Source of the DNA: Paraburkholderia nodosa
Lineage (GTDB): Bacteria > Pseudomonadota > Gammaproteobacteria > Burkholderiales > Burkholderiaceae
DNA length: 64,000 nt
NCBI RefSeq assembly: GCF_001718195.1
Contig: NZ_MCNV01000008.1
Span: 124,001-188,000 of the forward strand
Direction of reading: 5' to 3'
Shown here: positions 18,771 to 28,174 of the stretch, piece after piece
How positions within the stretch are numbered: position 1 is the first letter of the stretch
Layout: each line of letters starts with the position of its first letter
Notes under the pieces: model-generated
Told to the model about the DNA's origin: nothing
The model's input: the letters and a program-made list of their open reading frames with translations, nothing else
Database searches by the model: none
Translations under genes and position numbers: made by a program

Positions 18771-19979
18771 TCACACCATGCGGTGCGTCGCGGCGCGCTC
18801 GATGTTCCAGCGCGGCTCGGTCTCGAGCAGGAGCGCACGAAGGCGCTCCACCTGCTCCTCCACACGCAGGCTCAGCCAGTAGGGTCCCTGCATCTGCGGC
18901 TCGGGGCAGCCCTGCGGCTGAGCCTGCGTGCTTTCCTGGTCGGACTCGGCCACCCCGTCGCCTCCGCCACCGCCCTCTCCCCGTGCCCCGACCGTGCGCA
19001 GCGCCTGCTGCGCCGCCTCGGGGTGACGCCCGCCGCCAAAACGCAGCGCCCGCGCCGTGGCGAGCAGCGCACGGCGCACGGCCTCGCTGCGCTCGGCGAA
19101 CGCCACGCGCACGAGCGCCTGCTCGTAGCTGCCCGTGCCCGTACAGAGCATCTCCAGCGCGCTCAGCAGCGACCGGTGCAGGCGCTGCACCTGTTCGAGC
19201 CGCGCGAGCGGCACGTCGATCTCCTTGGCGACCGAGGGCATCAGCGCGCGCAGTTGCACGAGCCGTGCGTTCAGGCGCATGAAGGTCTGCACCTGCTCGT
19301 CGGCGTCGACGTGCACGCCGTTCGCCACCTGCGCATAGACGCGCGCGCAGTCGCGCAGATTGTCGGCGAGGCTGTAGCGCCACGAATAGGTCGCGTGCAG
19401 CGGCAAGGCAAACGAAAACACGAGCGCGATGACGATGCCGAGGATCACGTTGAGCGTGCGCCAGAGGCCAGTATCGATGAGGTTGTCGCCGTGCCCCGCG
19501 ACGATGCACATGGTGATGGCGGCCAGCAGCGCGACGTAGCCGGGCTTGCCGATGGCGTAGTAGCCGCACACGGCGGCGACGAGCGACATCAGCACGTAGG
19601 TGAGCGCCACGGAGCCGGAAATGGCCTGCACGGCGATGAGCGAGAGCCCGATCACGGCGCCGAGCAGCGTGCCGAGCGCGCGCTCGGCGGCCTTCTTGCG
19701 GATGTTGCCCTGGTGCTGCAGTCCGCCGATCACGACGAGCAGCGTGACCGACGCCCAGATGCCGTGCGGAATATGGATGCCCGACGTGGCGAGAATCGAG
19801 GCGAGCATGGCGAGACCCACGCGCACGCTGTGGATCACCTTGGCGTTGCGGTAGCGATAGTACGGCGAGGCCAACGCGCGCCACATGCGCGCGAGACGCG
19901 AGCGGCGGCGCGGCGCCCGCAGGCGTTGCGCGCCGCTGCGCCCGGATCGGGAACGGGATTCGGTTTGGGACGAGGCCAT
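18771..19979 (-). CDS. FUSC-family inner-membrane protein
   Basis: A 402-residue protein of the fusaric-acid-resistance/YccS superfamily. A basic N-terminal tail of about 40 residues precedes six predicted helices (residues 50-200, including SVTLLVVIGGLQHQGNIRKKAAERALGT, the FUSC signature). A soluble helical region of about 200 residues follows. Such proteins export aromatic acids or other compounds, usually with membrane-fusion partners. None is present here, and this is a half-size form with a single membrane block. Its function is undetermined. Confidence 0.85.
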   Translation of the reverse strand: MASSQTESRSRSGRSGAQRLRAPRRRSRLARMWRALASPYYRYRNAKVIHSVRVGLAMLASILATSGIHIPHGIWASVTLLVVIGGLQHQGNIRKKAAERALGTLLGAVIGLSLIAVQAISGSVALTYVLMSLVAAVCGYYAIGKPGYVALLAAITMCIVAGHGDNLIDTGLWRTLNVILGIVIALVFSFALPLHATYSWRYSLADNLRDCARVYAQVANGVHVDADEQVQTFMRLNARLVQLRALMPSVAKEIDVPLARLEQVQRLHRSLLSALEMLCTGTGSYEQALVRVAFAERSEAVRRALLATARALRFGGGRHPEAAQQALRTVGARGEGGGGGDGVAESDQESTQAQPQGCPEPQMQGPYWLSLRVEEQVERLRALLLETEPRWNIERAATHRMV

Positions 19980-20030
19980 GGCACGGGCTGAACGTGAGCC
20001 GGATCAGCGATCATCGTGCACCAGAAAAAC

Positions 20031-20063
20031 AAATGCCCGCAACTGTTGTGTTGCGGGCATTTT
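20031..20063 (-). terminator. Terminator downstream of mctP
   Basis: AAATGCCCGCAAC / GTTGCGGGCATTT is a perfect 13-bp stem with a 6-base loop, flanked by A and T runs. It lies 42 bp after the mctP stop codon on the minus strand. Confidence 0.9.
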
Positions 20064-20104
20064 CGCTAACGCCACGCCCCGCGGCTCGCGCCGGGCATGG
20101 GACA

Positions 20105-21655
20105 TCAGCCCTCGACGACGTCGAGATAGTCTTCCGGACGCGTGCGGTCCGCGCCCTTCTGCATGCCGACCACGTGCACGAGCGCCGACACGACGATCGC
20201 GACCACGAGGTTCACGATCAGCGACCACACCGCGGCGTAGCCCGGAATCGCCATGCCGAACAGGTGGATCGTGAAGATCGAGCCCTTCAACTGCAGCGAG
20301 ATCGCCATCCACGTGCCCGTGGCAATGCCGGCCGCCCACCCGATCAGCAAACCGCGATAGTCCAGCATGCGCGTGTAGAGACCGAGCACGATGGCGGGCA
20401 GCGTCTGGATGATCCAGATACCGCCGAGCAGCTGCAGCTGGATCGCGTACGTGAGCGGCAGGCCCAGGATGAACGCCACCGCGCCGACCTTCACGATCAG
20501 CGAGACCAGCTTGGCGATGTTGGTCTCCTGCTCGTGATTCATGTTGCGGTTGATGAACTCCTTGTGGATGTTGCGCGTGTACAGGTTAGCAGCCGCAATC
20601 GACATGATCGCCGCGGGAACCAGCGCGCCGATACCGATGGCCGCGAACGCCACGCCCACGAACCACGAGGGGAAGAAGTGCAGGAACAGCGCCGGCACCG
20701 CGAAGTTCGGACCGAAGGCCTTGAAGTACGGCGCGAATTCGGGCATGTCCTTCACGCCGGCGGCGAGCGCCATGTAGCCGAGCAGCGCGAGCAGACCGAG
20801 CACCAGCGAGTACGCAGGCAGCATCGCCATATTGCGGCGGATGGTGTTGCCCGACGACGACGACAGGATGGCCGTGACCGAGTGCGGGTACAGGAACAGC
20901 GCGAGCGCCGACCCTACCGCCAGTGTCGCGTAGGCGCTATAGCCGTTCAGACTCGTGGCATCCGGCGACTTGAGCAACAGCTTGGCCGGCGGCACCGCGC
21001 CGAAGATGTGGCCGAAGCCGCCCATCTGCGCGGGAATCACGATGATCGCGACGATGATCGTGATGTAGATGAGGATGTCCTTCACCACGGCGATCATGGC
21101 AGGCGCGCGCAGGCCCGACGTGTACGTGTACGCGGCGAGAATCGCGAACGCGATGATGAGCGGCAGGTCGCCGACGAAGCCCGTCGTGTCGAAGCCGAGC
21201 GCGCCGATCACCACTTCGATACCCACCAGCTGCAGCGCGATATACGGCATGGTCGCGACGATGCCCGTCACGGCGATGGCGAGCGCGAGCATGCGGCTGC
21301 CATAGCGCGCGCTCACGAAGTCGGCCGAGGTGACGTATTGATGGCGCTTCGCGACGGCCCAGAGCTTCGGGAACACGACGAACGCGAACGGATAGATCAG
21401 GATCGTGTACGGCAGCGCGAAGAAACCCGTTGCGCCCGCACCGAAGACGAGCGCCGGCACGGCAATAAAGGTGTACGCGGTGTAGAGGTCTCCGCCGAGC
21501 AGGAACCAGGTGACGATCGTGCCGAAACGGCGGCCGCCGAGGCCCCACTCTTCGAGGTGCGCGAGGTCGCCCTTGCGCCAGTGCGCGGCGACGAAGCCGA
21601 GCACCGTGACGCCGAGGAAAAACAGAATAAAGACAATCGTTGCTGTGACGTTCAT
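20105..21655 (-). CDS. mctP: Sodium:solute symporter, monocarboxylate permease (MctP type)
   Basis: A 516-residue permease of the SSS family with about 13 helices. Early motifs are LEEWGLGGRRFGTIVTWFLL and GDLYTAYTFIAVPALVFGAG, followed by YVTSADFVSARYGSR. Relatives named MctP take up lactate, pyruvate, propionate or alanine. A small DUF3311 gene immediately upstream, sharing four bases with it, is the usual arrangement and supports the MctP assignment. The two form one minus-strand operon ended by a clear terminator. Confidence 0.88.
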   Translation of the reverse strand: MNVTATIVFILFFLGVTVLGFVAAHWRKGDLAHLEEWGLGGRRFGTIVTWFLLGGDLYTAYTFIAVPALVFGAGATGFFALPYTILIYPFAFVVFPKLWAVAKRHQYVTSADFVSARYGSRMLALAIAVTGIVATMPYIALQLVGIEVVIGALGFDTTGFVGDLPLIIAFAILAAYTYTSGLRAPAMIAVVKDILIYITIIVAIIVIPAQMGGFGHIFGAVPPAKLLLKSPDATSLNGYSAYATLAVGSALALFLYPHSVTAILSSSSGNTIRRNMAMLPAYSLVLGLLALLGYMALAAGVKDMPEFAPYFKAFGPNFAVPALFLHFFPSWFVGVAFAAIGIGALVPAAIMSIAAANLYTRNIHKEFINRNMNHEQETNIAKLVSLIVKVGAVAFILGLPLTYAIQLQLLGGIWIIQTLPAIVLGLYTRMLDYRGLLIGWAAGIATGTWMAISLQLKGSIFTIHLFGMAIPGYAAVWSLIVNLVVAIVVSALVHVVGMQKGADRTRPEDYLDVVEG

Positions 21656-21885
21656 TGCGCGCCCCCTTCATCGCCCTTGCGGGTCTTCGTCTTGAAGTAG
21701 ACGAGCGCGGTAATTGCTGCGCTGATCAGCACCCAGAGAAGCTGATACCAGTAGAAAAACGGGAAGTCCCACAGAGTGGGCTCGATTCTGTTGTAAGACG
21801 GCACCCAGACCATGGCGATCCAGGGCAGCAGCAAAAGCCACAGCCAATGCTTGCTTGGTTTTCCGGCGTCGGCGTCGTGAGCCAT
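21652..21885 (-). CDS. DUF3311 small membrane subunit of the mctP operon
   Basis: A 77-residue protein with two helices, residues 13-30 (WLWLLLLPWIAMVWVPSYN) and 43-64 (FYWYQLLWVLISAAITALVY), and a basic C-terminus. PSYNRIEPTLWDFPFFYWYQ is the DUF3311 core. Its ATGA overlaps the mctP start, implying translational coupling. It is likely an accessory part of the permease, as small subunits are for some SSS carriers. Confidence 0.9.
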   Translation of the reverse strand: MAHDADAGKPSKHWLWLLLLPWIAMVWVPSYNRIEPTLWDFPFFYWYQLLWVLISAAITALVYFKTKTRKGDEGGAQ

Positions 21886-22207
21886 GACGTCTCCTCGTTG
21901 CTTATGTAGTTATGCGGCCTTGCTTTGTCTGCGGTCCGCCGCCCGGCGTGAGGCGGCCGATGGCCTCACGGACGGATGGTCCGCAAGGTCCCCGAAAGCG
22001 CTGAAAAGAGTATCGAGGCCACGCCGCACGGTCAAGCAGGGCGGACCCCAATTCCGAGGACGTTGTCAAGAGCCAACGGCTTGCGCCGCGTCCTGATAAT
22101 TGGCCGGAAATGCGCTATGCAGGCGAGCAGGCGAAAAAAAACCGGCCCAGGGATGCCCCTGAAGCCGGTTTTCCGTGCCGCAACGGCATTGCTGCCGTTC
22201 GCGCGGA
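21886..22207. other. Intergenic region upstream of the DUF3311-mctP operon
   Basis: A 322-bp spacer. The only clear element is the terminator at 22138-22172 serving the spermidine-synthase-like gene. The promoter of the mctP operon must lie in 21890-22130, but no hexamer pair stands out. Confidence 0.5.
22138..22172 (-). terminator. Terminator of the spermidine-synthase-like gene
   Basis: The outer stem AAAACCGGC / GCCGGTTTT encloses an inner stem, CAGGG / CCCTG. Read on the minus strand it ends in a run of T residues, 35 bp after the stop codon. Confidence 0.88.
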
Positions 22208-23146
22208 TCAGATCGAGAACGTTGCGCCGTGCTGGCCGCTCGATTCGCGCAGCGCCTTGACCCACTGGTGCGCCGGCAGGCCGAGCTTGCTTTCGAGCAG
22301 ACGCGCGCGCTTTTCGAGCGCATCGAAGGTGACTTCGAGCGCCGGGCCCGAGAACGCGAGCGCCACGCGATTGCCTTCGTGCACTTCGGGCAGCGCGATC
22401 ACGCGGCCCTCGAAGGCTTCGTTCAGGCGCTTCATGTTGCGCACGAAGCTCGGGTGGTCGCCGAACAGGTTGATGGTCGCGACGCCGGCATTGGTCAGGC
22501 AGGCACGCACGGCGCGGTAGAACGCCACGCTGTCGAGTACCGGGCCGCGCGCGGTCGCATCGTACACGTCGATCTGCAACGCGCCGATGGTGCCGTGATT
22601 GGCGCGATCCTGCACGAAGTCCCACGCGTCGAGTTCGCGCACGGTGAGGCGCGCGTCGTCGTACGGCAGATCGAACATCGTGCGCGCGGCCACCACGACC
22701 GCCGGATTCAGTTCGATCGCCTCGACCTTCGCGGGACGCAGATAGCGGTGCGCGAACTTGGTGAGCGCGGCGGCGCCCAGACCCAGTTGCACGATGCGCT
22801 CGGGCGTGGCTAGGAACAGCAGCCAGGCCATCATCTGCTGCGCATATTCCAGTTCGATGTGCAGCGGCTTCGCCAGACGCATCGCGCCCTGCACCCACTC
22901 CGTGCCGAAGTGCAGATAGCGCACGCCGTTCTCTTCAGAGAACGTGACCGGCGCGAAACGCGGCTTGCGCGGCGCTTCGATGACCGGGGCGTTGTCGAGT
23001 TCTTCGGCGGCAGCGGCGGCAGCGGCGCGGCGCGGGCGCTTCGTGACCTTTGCGGTCTTGCTCGCGGTGTCGCCCGATTGCGTCGCGTTGCCGGTTTGCT
23101 TGAATGCGCGGGCCTCGGCTGAGGCGCGCTTGATGAGAGTCGTCAT
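22208..23146 (-). CDS. Spermidine-synthase-like (SpeE-fold) protein
   Basis: A 312-residue protein with a Rossmann methyltransferase-type core like that of spermidine synthases. Motifs are RIVQLGLGAAALTKFAHRYL (nucleotide-binding loop, near 117), VEAIELNPAVVVAAR and IDVYDATARGPVLDSVAFYR. The first 60 residues are a basic Ala-rich extension ([17 protein letters not shown]). The usual polyamine-synthase GGGDG loop is changed to GLGAA, so it may not make spermidine. Proteins of this type are often annotated only as spermidine synthase-like. It is monocistronic with a strong terminator. Confidence 0.78.
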   Translation of the reverse strand: MTTLIKRASAEARAFKQTGNATQSGDTASKTAKVTKRPRRAAAAAAAEELDNAPVIEAPRKPRFAPVTFSEENGVRYLHFGTEWVQGAMRLAKPLHIELEYAQQMMAWLLFLATPERIVQLGLGAAALTKFAHRYLRPAKVEAIELNPAVVVAARTMFDLPYDDARLTVRELDAWDFVQDRANHGTIGALQIDVYDATARGPVLDSVAFYRAVRACLTNAGVATINLFGDHPSFVRNMKRLNEAFEGRVIALPEVHEGNRVALAFSGPALEVTFDALEKRARLLESKLGLPAHQWVKALRESSGQHGATFSI

Positions 23147-23602
23147 GTAGAAAATCGCTTGCTGTGGGGGCGCAAATGCAGGTGCATTTGCTCAGGCGAC
23201 CGAGAGCATAGCATTCGCGGCGCTTCGGGCCTGATTTCGCAGGCACTTCGAGCGCCTGGCCCACGCGCTGCGCGAGTCAGTGACTGTCGCCTGGGCAGGC
23301 GCCTGGCATGTGCGTCATGGGCAAAATGATCAGGGGCAGACGTTTCTTGTTCATTATGGTCCCGTGTCCCGACGGGATCAGCGCGCGCCGCAGCGTGCTG
23401 CGGAACGATGCTAGCGGGGCGAGGTTGCAACGCGCTTAGGTTTGTGTGCACCAGCACTCGTAGGCGCATCGGTGCGCAGTCTCGCAGACTCAAGATTCGC
23501 AATTCAGCGCCGATATTCCTCCAGGAGACCAAAACTGATCCGGCGCACAAGACCGAAAGTCTCCGAGGCAGCAGAGTTCCGCAATCACAAGGTAAAACAA
23601 AT
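23147..23602. other. Divergent spacer between SpeE-like gene and lipoprotein pair
   Basis: 456 bp with no supported gene on either strand. Some low-complexity runs are seen, but no promoter, repeat or RNA structure that I can defend. Confidence 0.5.
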
Positions 23603-24163
23603 ATGTTCAACACCGTGCGAACCATCGGCGTGATCGCGCCGCTCCTGTTTCTGACCGCATGTGCTGTGGTCGCTCCGCCGTACTCTCCCGACGTCGACAA
23701 TATCCAGTCGCTCAAGAACGTGACCGCAGCGCACGCGAAAGTCGGCGCATTCGATTCCCAGGCAGACGCAAAAAATCCGTATCCGGTTCCCTTGCGTGCA
23801 AATAGCTTGAAGTCGCCGGTCGGCAATTCATTCGGCGCCTATCTTGCCGATGCAATGACGAAGGAATTGCAGATGGCCGGCAAGCTTTCTCCGGAAAGCG
23901 ATGTCGAGATCAAGGCGACGCTACTGGAAAACGACATCGACGTCGGCGTTGCAACCGGCGCTGCACGACTGTCGGCACGCTTCATCGTGATGCGATCGGG
24001 CAGCGTGCGTTATGACCAGGTGAAATCCGCGCACACGCAATGGGATTCGGCGTTCGCGGCCATGATCGCAGTACCGAAGGCGCGCGAAGAATATCCGCTC
24101 GCCGTGCAGAAGTTGCTCGGCGAACTCTACGCCGACCCTGCCTTCATTCAGGCAATCCAATAA
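23603..24163 (+). CDS. Uncharacterised lipoprotein (first of a pair)
   Basis: A 186-residue lipoprotein. The signal peptide ends in the lipobox LTAC with Cys20; residue +2 is Ala, predicting outer-membrane sorting. The mature part has alternating strands and helices: residues 79-108 (NSFGAYLADAMTKEL then SDVEIKATLLENDIDVG) and a C-terminal helix, YPLAVQKLLGELYADPAF. That outline resembles YajG-like or transporter-auxiliary lipoproteins, but I recognise no family with certainty. The next gene, 31 bp downstream, is a second lipoprotein, so the two probably act together at the outer membrane. Confidence 0.8.
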   Translation: MFNTVRTIGVIAPLLFLTACAVVAPPYSPDVDNIQSLKNVTAAHAKVGAFDSQADAKNPYPVPLRANSLKSPVGNSFGAYLADAMTKELQMAGKLSPESDVEIKATLLENDIDVGVATGAARLSARFIVMRSGSVRYDQVKSAHTQWDSAFAAMIAVPKAREEYPLAVQKLLGELYADPAFIQAIQ

Positions 24164-24194
24164 CTCAACCAGCCTACAACGGGGAACGAACACC

Positions 24195-24782
24195 ATGACA
24201 ATGATTCGAATGATCGCAGCGGCAAGCGTGGTCGCCGCACTTTCAGGCTGTGCGCACGAAATTTCGCTGACCGGCGACGCAAGCAAGATTCCGACGCTCT
24301 CGACGCAACCGCTCGACAAGTCCGTGGGTCTCGTCATTACGGACGACGAGTTGTCGAAGGAAGTGATCACGCCCGGCGGCGGCGGCGACAAGGTGAGCTA
24401 TCACCCGTACCACGACCTCGAACTGCCGATGTACGTTGGACTCGGTCACGTGTTCAAGAACGTGACCAAGCTCAAAAGCGCACCGGATGCGGCAACGATT
24501 CAGGCCAAGCATCTCGACTACGTGATCACGCCGACGATCAAGACGACGTCGTCGTCCCCTAGCCTTCTCACCTGGCCGCCCACGGATTTCTCGGTCACGC
24601 TTGCCTGCACCGTCACGGACCCGAGCGGCCAGACCGTGACCACAACGGACGTGACGGGAACCGGCCACGCGGAGTTTAGTGAGTTCAAGCGCAACTTCAG
24701 CCTGGCTGGCCAGCTTGCAACGGCCGATGCGGTGACCAGGTTGCAGTCGGCGCTCGCAACGGCGCCCGAATTGCAGAAGTAA
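24195..24782 (+). CDS. Uncharacterised lipoprotein (second of a pair)
   Basis: A 195-residue lipoprotein whose lipobox LSGC ends at Cys19. Mature residues include a Gly-rich loop, TPGGGGDKVSYHPYHD, and beta-rich segments (LDYVITPTIKTTSSS, FSVTLACTVTDPSGQTVTTT). A C-terminal helix, ADAVTRLQSALATAPELQK, is also seen. The overall pattern, a small alpha/beta lipoprotein whose final helix follows a beta sheet, resembles its upstream neighbour. I cannot assign a function. It is followed by a GC-rich terminator and converges on the glycosylase gene. Confidence 0.8.
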   Translation: MTMIRMIAAASVVAALSGCAHEISLTGDASKIPTLSTQPLDKSVGLVITDDELSKEVITPGGGGDKVSYHPYHDLELPMYVGLGHVFKNVTKLKSAPDAATIQAKHLDYVITPTIKTTSSSPSLLTWPPTDFSVTLACTVTDPSGQTVTTTDVTGTGHAEFSEFKRNFSLAGQLATADAVTRLQSALATAPELQK

Positions 24783-24793
24783 CGCTTCGACGG

Positions 24794-24827
24794 CGCGGCT
24801 GGAGCAACTATCCGGCCGCGCACTTTT
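24794..24827 (+). terminator. Terminator after the lipoprotein pair
   Basis: GCGCGGCTGG / CCGGCCGCGC forms a 10-bp stem with one T-G wobble and a 9-base loop, followed by ACTTTT. Confidence 0.7.
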
Positions 24828-24851
24828 GCCGTGTATTGACAGGCGCAGCGG

Positions 24852-25352
24852 TCACGGCGAAACCCACTGGCGCAGCTTCTCCCACTCGCGCAACTTTCCC
24901 GCATAAGGCACGGCCGCATACGCCGGGCTGCTCGACGGTAGCTTGACGAGATCGAGCGATACGCGGCTCACCGCCAGCGCCTGCGTGCCGATCTTCGCAG
25001 CCGTCCCGCCGTTGAACGCAATACACGCCAGATTGGGCAACGTGGCGATCAGTGCCACGAGATCGTTCGCCGCGTGGTCGCGAATGCGGCTATCGAGACT
25101 GCCTTCGCGTTTCGCTTGCGCAATGACGTCCCACAGCCCCACGCGATGCTCGAGCAGCGCTTGCAGTCGCGCTTCGTAGTTCATGCCCGGCAGCGCTTCG
25201 CCAATCACATCGCCGATCAAATGCCAGAACTTGTTCTGCTTATGCGCGTAATACTGCTGATGCGCGAGCGACGCCTCGCCAGGCAGACTGCCGAGGATGA
25301 GCACACGCGTGCGTGCATCGACGACGGGATCGAAGCAGCGCTTGAAGGTCAT
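24852..25352 (-). CDS. DNA-deoxyinosine glycosylase (UDG superfamily)
   Basis: A 166-residue repair glycosylase of the hypoxanthine-DNA glycosylase group in the uracil-glycosylase superfamily. It starts with LILGSLPGEASLAHQQYYAH and NKFWHLIGDV, the marker motifs of that group. The C-terminal motif LPSSSPAYA corresponds to the DNA-intercalation loop of the superfamily. It would excise hypoxanthine from deaminated adenine. It lies 19 bp after ubiC on the same strand, an apparently fortuitous operon. Confidence 0.85.
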   Translation of the reverse strand: MTFKRCFDPVVDARTRVLILGSLPGEASLAHQQYYAHKQNKFWHLIGDVIGEALPGMNYEARLQALLEHRVGLWDVIAQAKREGSLDSRIRDHAANDLVALIATLPNLACIAFNGGTAAKIGTQALAVSRVSLDLVKLPSSSPAYAAVPYAGKLREWEKLRQWVSP

Positions 25353-25371
25353 GGCAACGGATGCTGCACGT

Positions 25372-26028
25372 TCAACGCGGCGCGTGATGCGCGCGCGAGG
25401 CGGTGTGATCGAGCGGGCCGCGTTCGCGTCCGCGATGCACGCCGGCTTCTTGCGCCAAAGGTCCGCTTGCGAGGCGCGACCACAGCGCGGGCAGCATGCA
25501 TTCGGTCACGAGCAGCGGCGCGCCTGCGCGCTCGAATACCGAGCGGCGCGCGACGAACGCATGCGGCGTGTGCTTCGGTTCGAGCATGAGCTCGCGCGCC
25601 GCGAGTGTATAGAGCGGATGCCGCGCGCTTACGCGCCGGCTCACGAGCGCGGAGCGCGCCACACCGCTATCGCTATAGAGAAGTTCCGCGAGCGGCCGCG
25701 TACGTAAGCGGCGCATGGCCTGCCACACGCCTTGACTCGCGGCGAGTGGCGTCACGCTGTGCGCGGCGACGAACGGCACACCATCGACTTCGAGCACGAT
25801 CTCGCGCACCCACGCGCGCTCGCGCGGCGCCAGACCGAGCGCGGCACATTCATCGGACCAGGGCATGTCGACGGCTTCGCGCGTGACCCGCACCACGACG
25901 CGGCCGAGCGTGCGCAAATGCGCCGTGAGCGAACCGCCGCGCGTGAGCCAGTCCTTCTGGTCGGCGCTCAAGGCGGGCAAGGGCGTGACGCGCCAGTGCG
26001 CGTTAGCGGCATCGAATCGAAGAGGCAT
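25372..26028 (-). CDS. ubiC: Chorismate--pyruvate lyase
   Basis: This enzyme of about 218 residues converts chorismate to 4-hydroxybenzoate plus pyruvate, the first committed step of ubiquinone synthesis. The sequence has the UbiC pattern W-L-T-x-G-S-L-T near residue 25, [18 protein letters not shown] in the centre, and the C-terminal half ending in [12 protein letters not shown]. The C-terminus after about residue 200 is variable and polar. Start codons at 26028 and 26037 are both possible; the inner one gives MPLRFDAAN. Confidence 0.87.
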   Translation of the reverse strand: MPLRFDAANAHWRVTPLPALSADQKDWLTRGGSLTAHLRTLGRVVVRVTREAVDMPWSDECAALGLAPRERAWVREIVLEVDGVPFVAAHSVTPLAASQGVWQAMRRLRTRPLAELLYSDSGVARSALVSRRVSARHPLYTLAARELMLEPKHTPHAFVARRSVFERAGAPLLVTECMLPALWSRLASGPLAQEAGVHRGRERGPLDHTASRAHHAPR

Positions 26029-26085
26029 GGCGCGCATTATAGGCTGCGAGGATTTCAGTTCGCTGCAAGCGCGGCGCACAAAAAA

Positions 26086-26118
26086 AAACCCCTTGCAGCC
26101 AGTAGCCGCAAGGGGTTT
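26086..26118 (-). terminator. Terminator of htpG
   Basis: AAACCCCTTGC / GCAAGGGGTTT is a perfect 11-bp stem with an 11-base loop. On the minus strand it ends in a long T run, 25 bp after the htpG stop. Confidence 0.92.
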
Positions 26119-26143
26119 CGCTCATGCGACGAAGCCGCGCGCT

Positions 26144-28057
26144 TTAACCGGCGCGGGCAATCAGCAACGCGTTCGTACGCTTGACGAAGCTGGCCGGATC
26201 TTCCAGCGCGCCGCCTTCCGCCAGCAACGCCTGATCGAACAGCAGATTGCACCAGTCGCCGAAGTCCGCGCTATCGGTGCGCAGCGCCTTCACGAGCGGA
26301 TGCTCCGGGTTCACTTCGAGGATCGGCTGCATCTGCGGCGCATTTTGTCCCGCCGCCTTCAGCATGCGCTGCAGATAGCCGCTCATGTCGCCTTCGTCGG
26401 CCACGAGGCACGAGGGCGAATCGGTCAGGCGGAAGGTGAGACGGACGTCCTTGGCCTTGTCCTTGAGCGCTTCCTTCATGTGCTCGACGAGCGGCTTCAA
26501 CTCTTCGCTCACCTTCTCCTGCTGCTGCTTTTCCTCGTCGTTGAGCGCGCCGAGGTCGAGGTCGCCGCGCGCCACGCTCGCGAGCGGCTTGCCGTCGAAC
26601 TCGTTCAGGAACGACAGCATCCACTCGTCCACACGGTCCGTGAGGAGCAGCACTTCCACGCCCTTCTTGCGGAACACTTCGAGATGCGGGCTGTTCTTCG
26701 CGGCTTGCCACGTATCGGCGGTGACGTAGTAGATCTTCGTCTGCTCGGGCTTCATGCGCGCCACGTAGTCGGCGAGCGTGACGGTCTGCTCGTTCGTGTC
26801 GTTGTGCGTGGACGCGAAACGCGCGAGCTTCGCCACGCGCTCGCGATTGGCGTGATCCTCGCCGATGCCTTCCTTGAGCACCTGGCCGAACTCGGCCCAG
26901 AACGTCGCGTACTTCGCCTTGTCCTCTTCGCTTGCTTCGGCGTCCGTAGCAGCGTTCGCCATCTCTTCGAGCATCGAGAGCACGCGCTTGGTCACGCCGT
27001 CGCGAATCGCCTTGACGTCGCGGCTTTCCTGCAGGATTTCGCGCGAGACGTTGAGCGGCAGATCGCTCGAATCGACCACGCCCTTCACGAAGCGCAAATA
27101 GTTCGGCAGCAGCTGCTCGGCGTCGTCCATGATGAACACGCGCTTCACGTAGAGCTTCAGACCGCTCTTGTGATCGCGATTCCACAGGTCGAACGGCGCA
27201 TGCGACGGCACGTAAAGGAGCTGCGTATATTCGCTGCGGCCTTCCACGCGGTTATGCGTCCACGCGAGCGGGTTCTGGTGGTCGTGCGCGAGGTGCTGAT
27301 AGAACTGCTGATACTGCTCGTCGCTGATCTCGCTCTTCGAACGCGTCCACAGCGCGCTCGCCTGGTTGATGGTCTCGTACTCGTCCTTCGTGACCATCTC
27401 GCTCTTTTCGGCGTCCCATTCTTCCTTCTTCATCTCGATGGGCAGACCGACGTGATCCGAATACTTCTGGATGATCGACTTGATCTTCCATGCGGAAAGC
27501 AGCTCGTCCTCGCCTTCGCGCAGATGCAGCGTAATCGTCGTGCCGCGCTGCGCGCGCTCGATCGCCTCGACGGCGAACTCGCCCTCGCCCGCGCTCGTCC
27601 AGCGCACGCCTTCGGCCGCCGCCAGGCCCGCGCGGCGGCTTTCCACGGTGATCTTGTCCGCGACGATGAAGCCCGAATAGAAGCCCACGCCGAACTGGCC
27701 GATCAGCGCCGCGTCCTTCTGCTGGTCGCCCGAGAGCTTGCCGAAGAATTCCTTCGTACCCGAGCGCGCGATCGTCCCGAGGTTCGACACGGCTTCGTCA
27801 TGGCTCATGCCGATGCCGTTGTCGTCGATCGTGATGGTGCGCGCTTCCTTATCGAAGCCCACGCGGATGCGCAGATTCGGATCGTTCTCATAGAGCGCGC
27901 TGTTCGCGATCGCCTCGAAGCGCAGCTTGTCCGCCGCGTCCGATGCGTTCGAGATCAGTTCGCGCAGGAAGATTTCCTTGTTGCTGTACAGCGAATGGAT
28001 CATCAGGTGCAGAAGCTGTTTCACTTCTGCCTGGAAGCTCATGGTTTCTTGTGCCAT
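26144..28057 (-). CDS. htpG: Hsp90-family chaperone HtpG
   Basis: A 637-residue cytosolic ATP-dependent chaperone. The N-terminal GHKL ATPase contains [20 protein letters not shown], with the Glu and Asn that bind Mg-ATP, then DDNGIGM and the GQFGVGFYS lid region. The middle domain includes [20 protein letters not shown] and [14 protein letters not shown]. The C-terminal dimer domain ends without an MEEVD tail, as expected for bacteria. Length is typical. A sigma-32-type promoter lies 82 bp upstream, and an 11-bp terminator follows. Confidence 0.97.
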   Translation of the reverse strand: MAQETMSFQAEVKQLLHLMIHSLYSNKEIFLRELISNASDAADKLRFEAIANSALYENDPNLRIRVGFDKEARTITIDDNGIGMSHDEAVSNLGTIARSGTKEFFGKLSGDQQKDAALIGQFGVGFYSGFIVADKITVESRRAGLAAAEGVRWTSAGEGEFAVEAIERAQRGTTITLHLREGEDELLSAWKIKSIIQKYSDHVGLPIEMKKEEWDAEKSEMVTKDEYETINQASALWTRSKSEISDEQYQQFYQHLAHDHQNPLAWTHNRVEGRSEYTQLLYVPSHAPFDLWNRDHKSGLKLYVKRVFIMDDAEQLLPNYLRFVKGVVDSSDLPLNVSREILQESRDVKAIRDGVTKRVLSMLEEMANAATDAEASEEDKAKYATFWAEFGQVLKEGIGEDHANRERVAKLARFASTHNDTNEQTVTLADYVARMKPEQTKIYYVTADTWQAAKNSPHLEVFRKKGVEVLLLTDRVDEWMLSFLNEFDGKPLASVARGDLDLGALNDEEKQQQEKVSEELKPLVEHMKEALKDKAKDVRLTFRLTDSPSCLVADEGDMSGYLQRMLKAAGQNAPQMQPILEVNPEHPLVKALRTDSADFGDWCNLLFDQALLAEGGALEDPASFVKRTNALLIARAG

Positions 28058-28145
28058 GGTCGAGTCCTCTTACGTTGCAGTTCTAGTCTGACAAATTTGT
28101 GGCCGCGAGTTCTCGGCAATTCGCATCGCGGCGCGCCGCCCGCCC

Positions 28146-28174
28146 AGTTGGGGACAGACGGCATCGTTTTCAAG
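28146..28174 (-). promoter_or_regulatory. Sigma-32 heat-shock promoter for htpG
   Basis: On the minus strand CTTGAAA is followed after 14 bp by CCCCAACT. The known sigma-32 consensus is CTTGAAA-N11-16-CCCCATNT, so one position differs. It lies about 80 bp before htpG, the expected heat-shock gene. The -35 box overlaps the stop codon of the upstream MocR-type gene. Confidence 0.75.
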
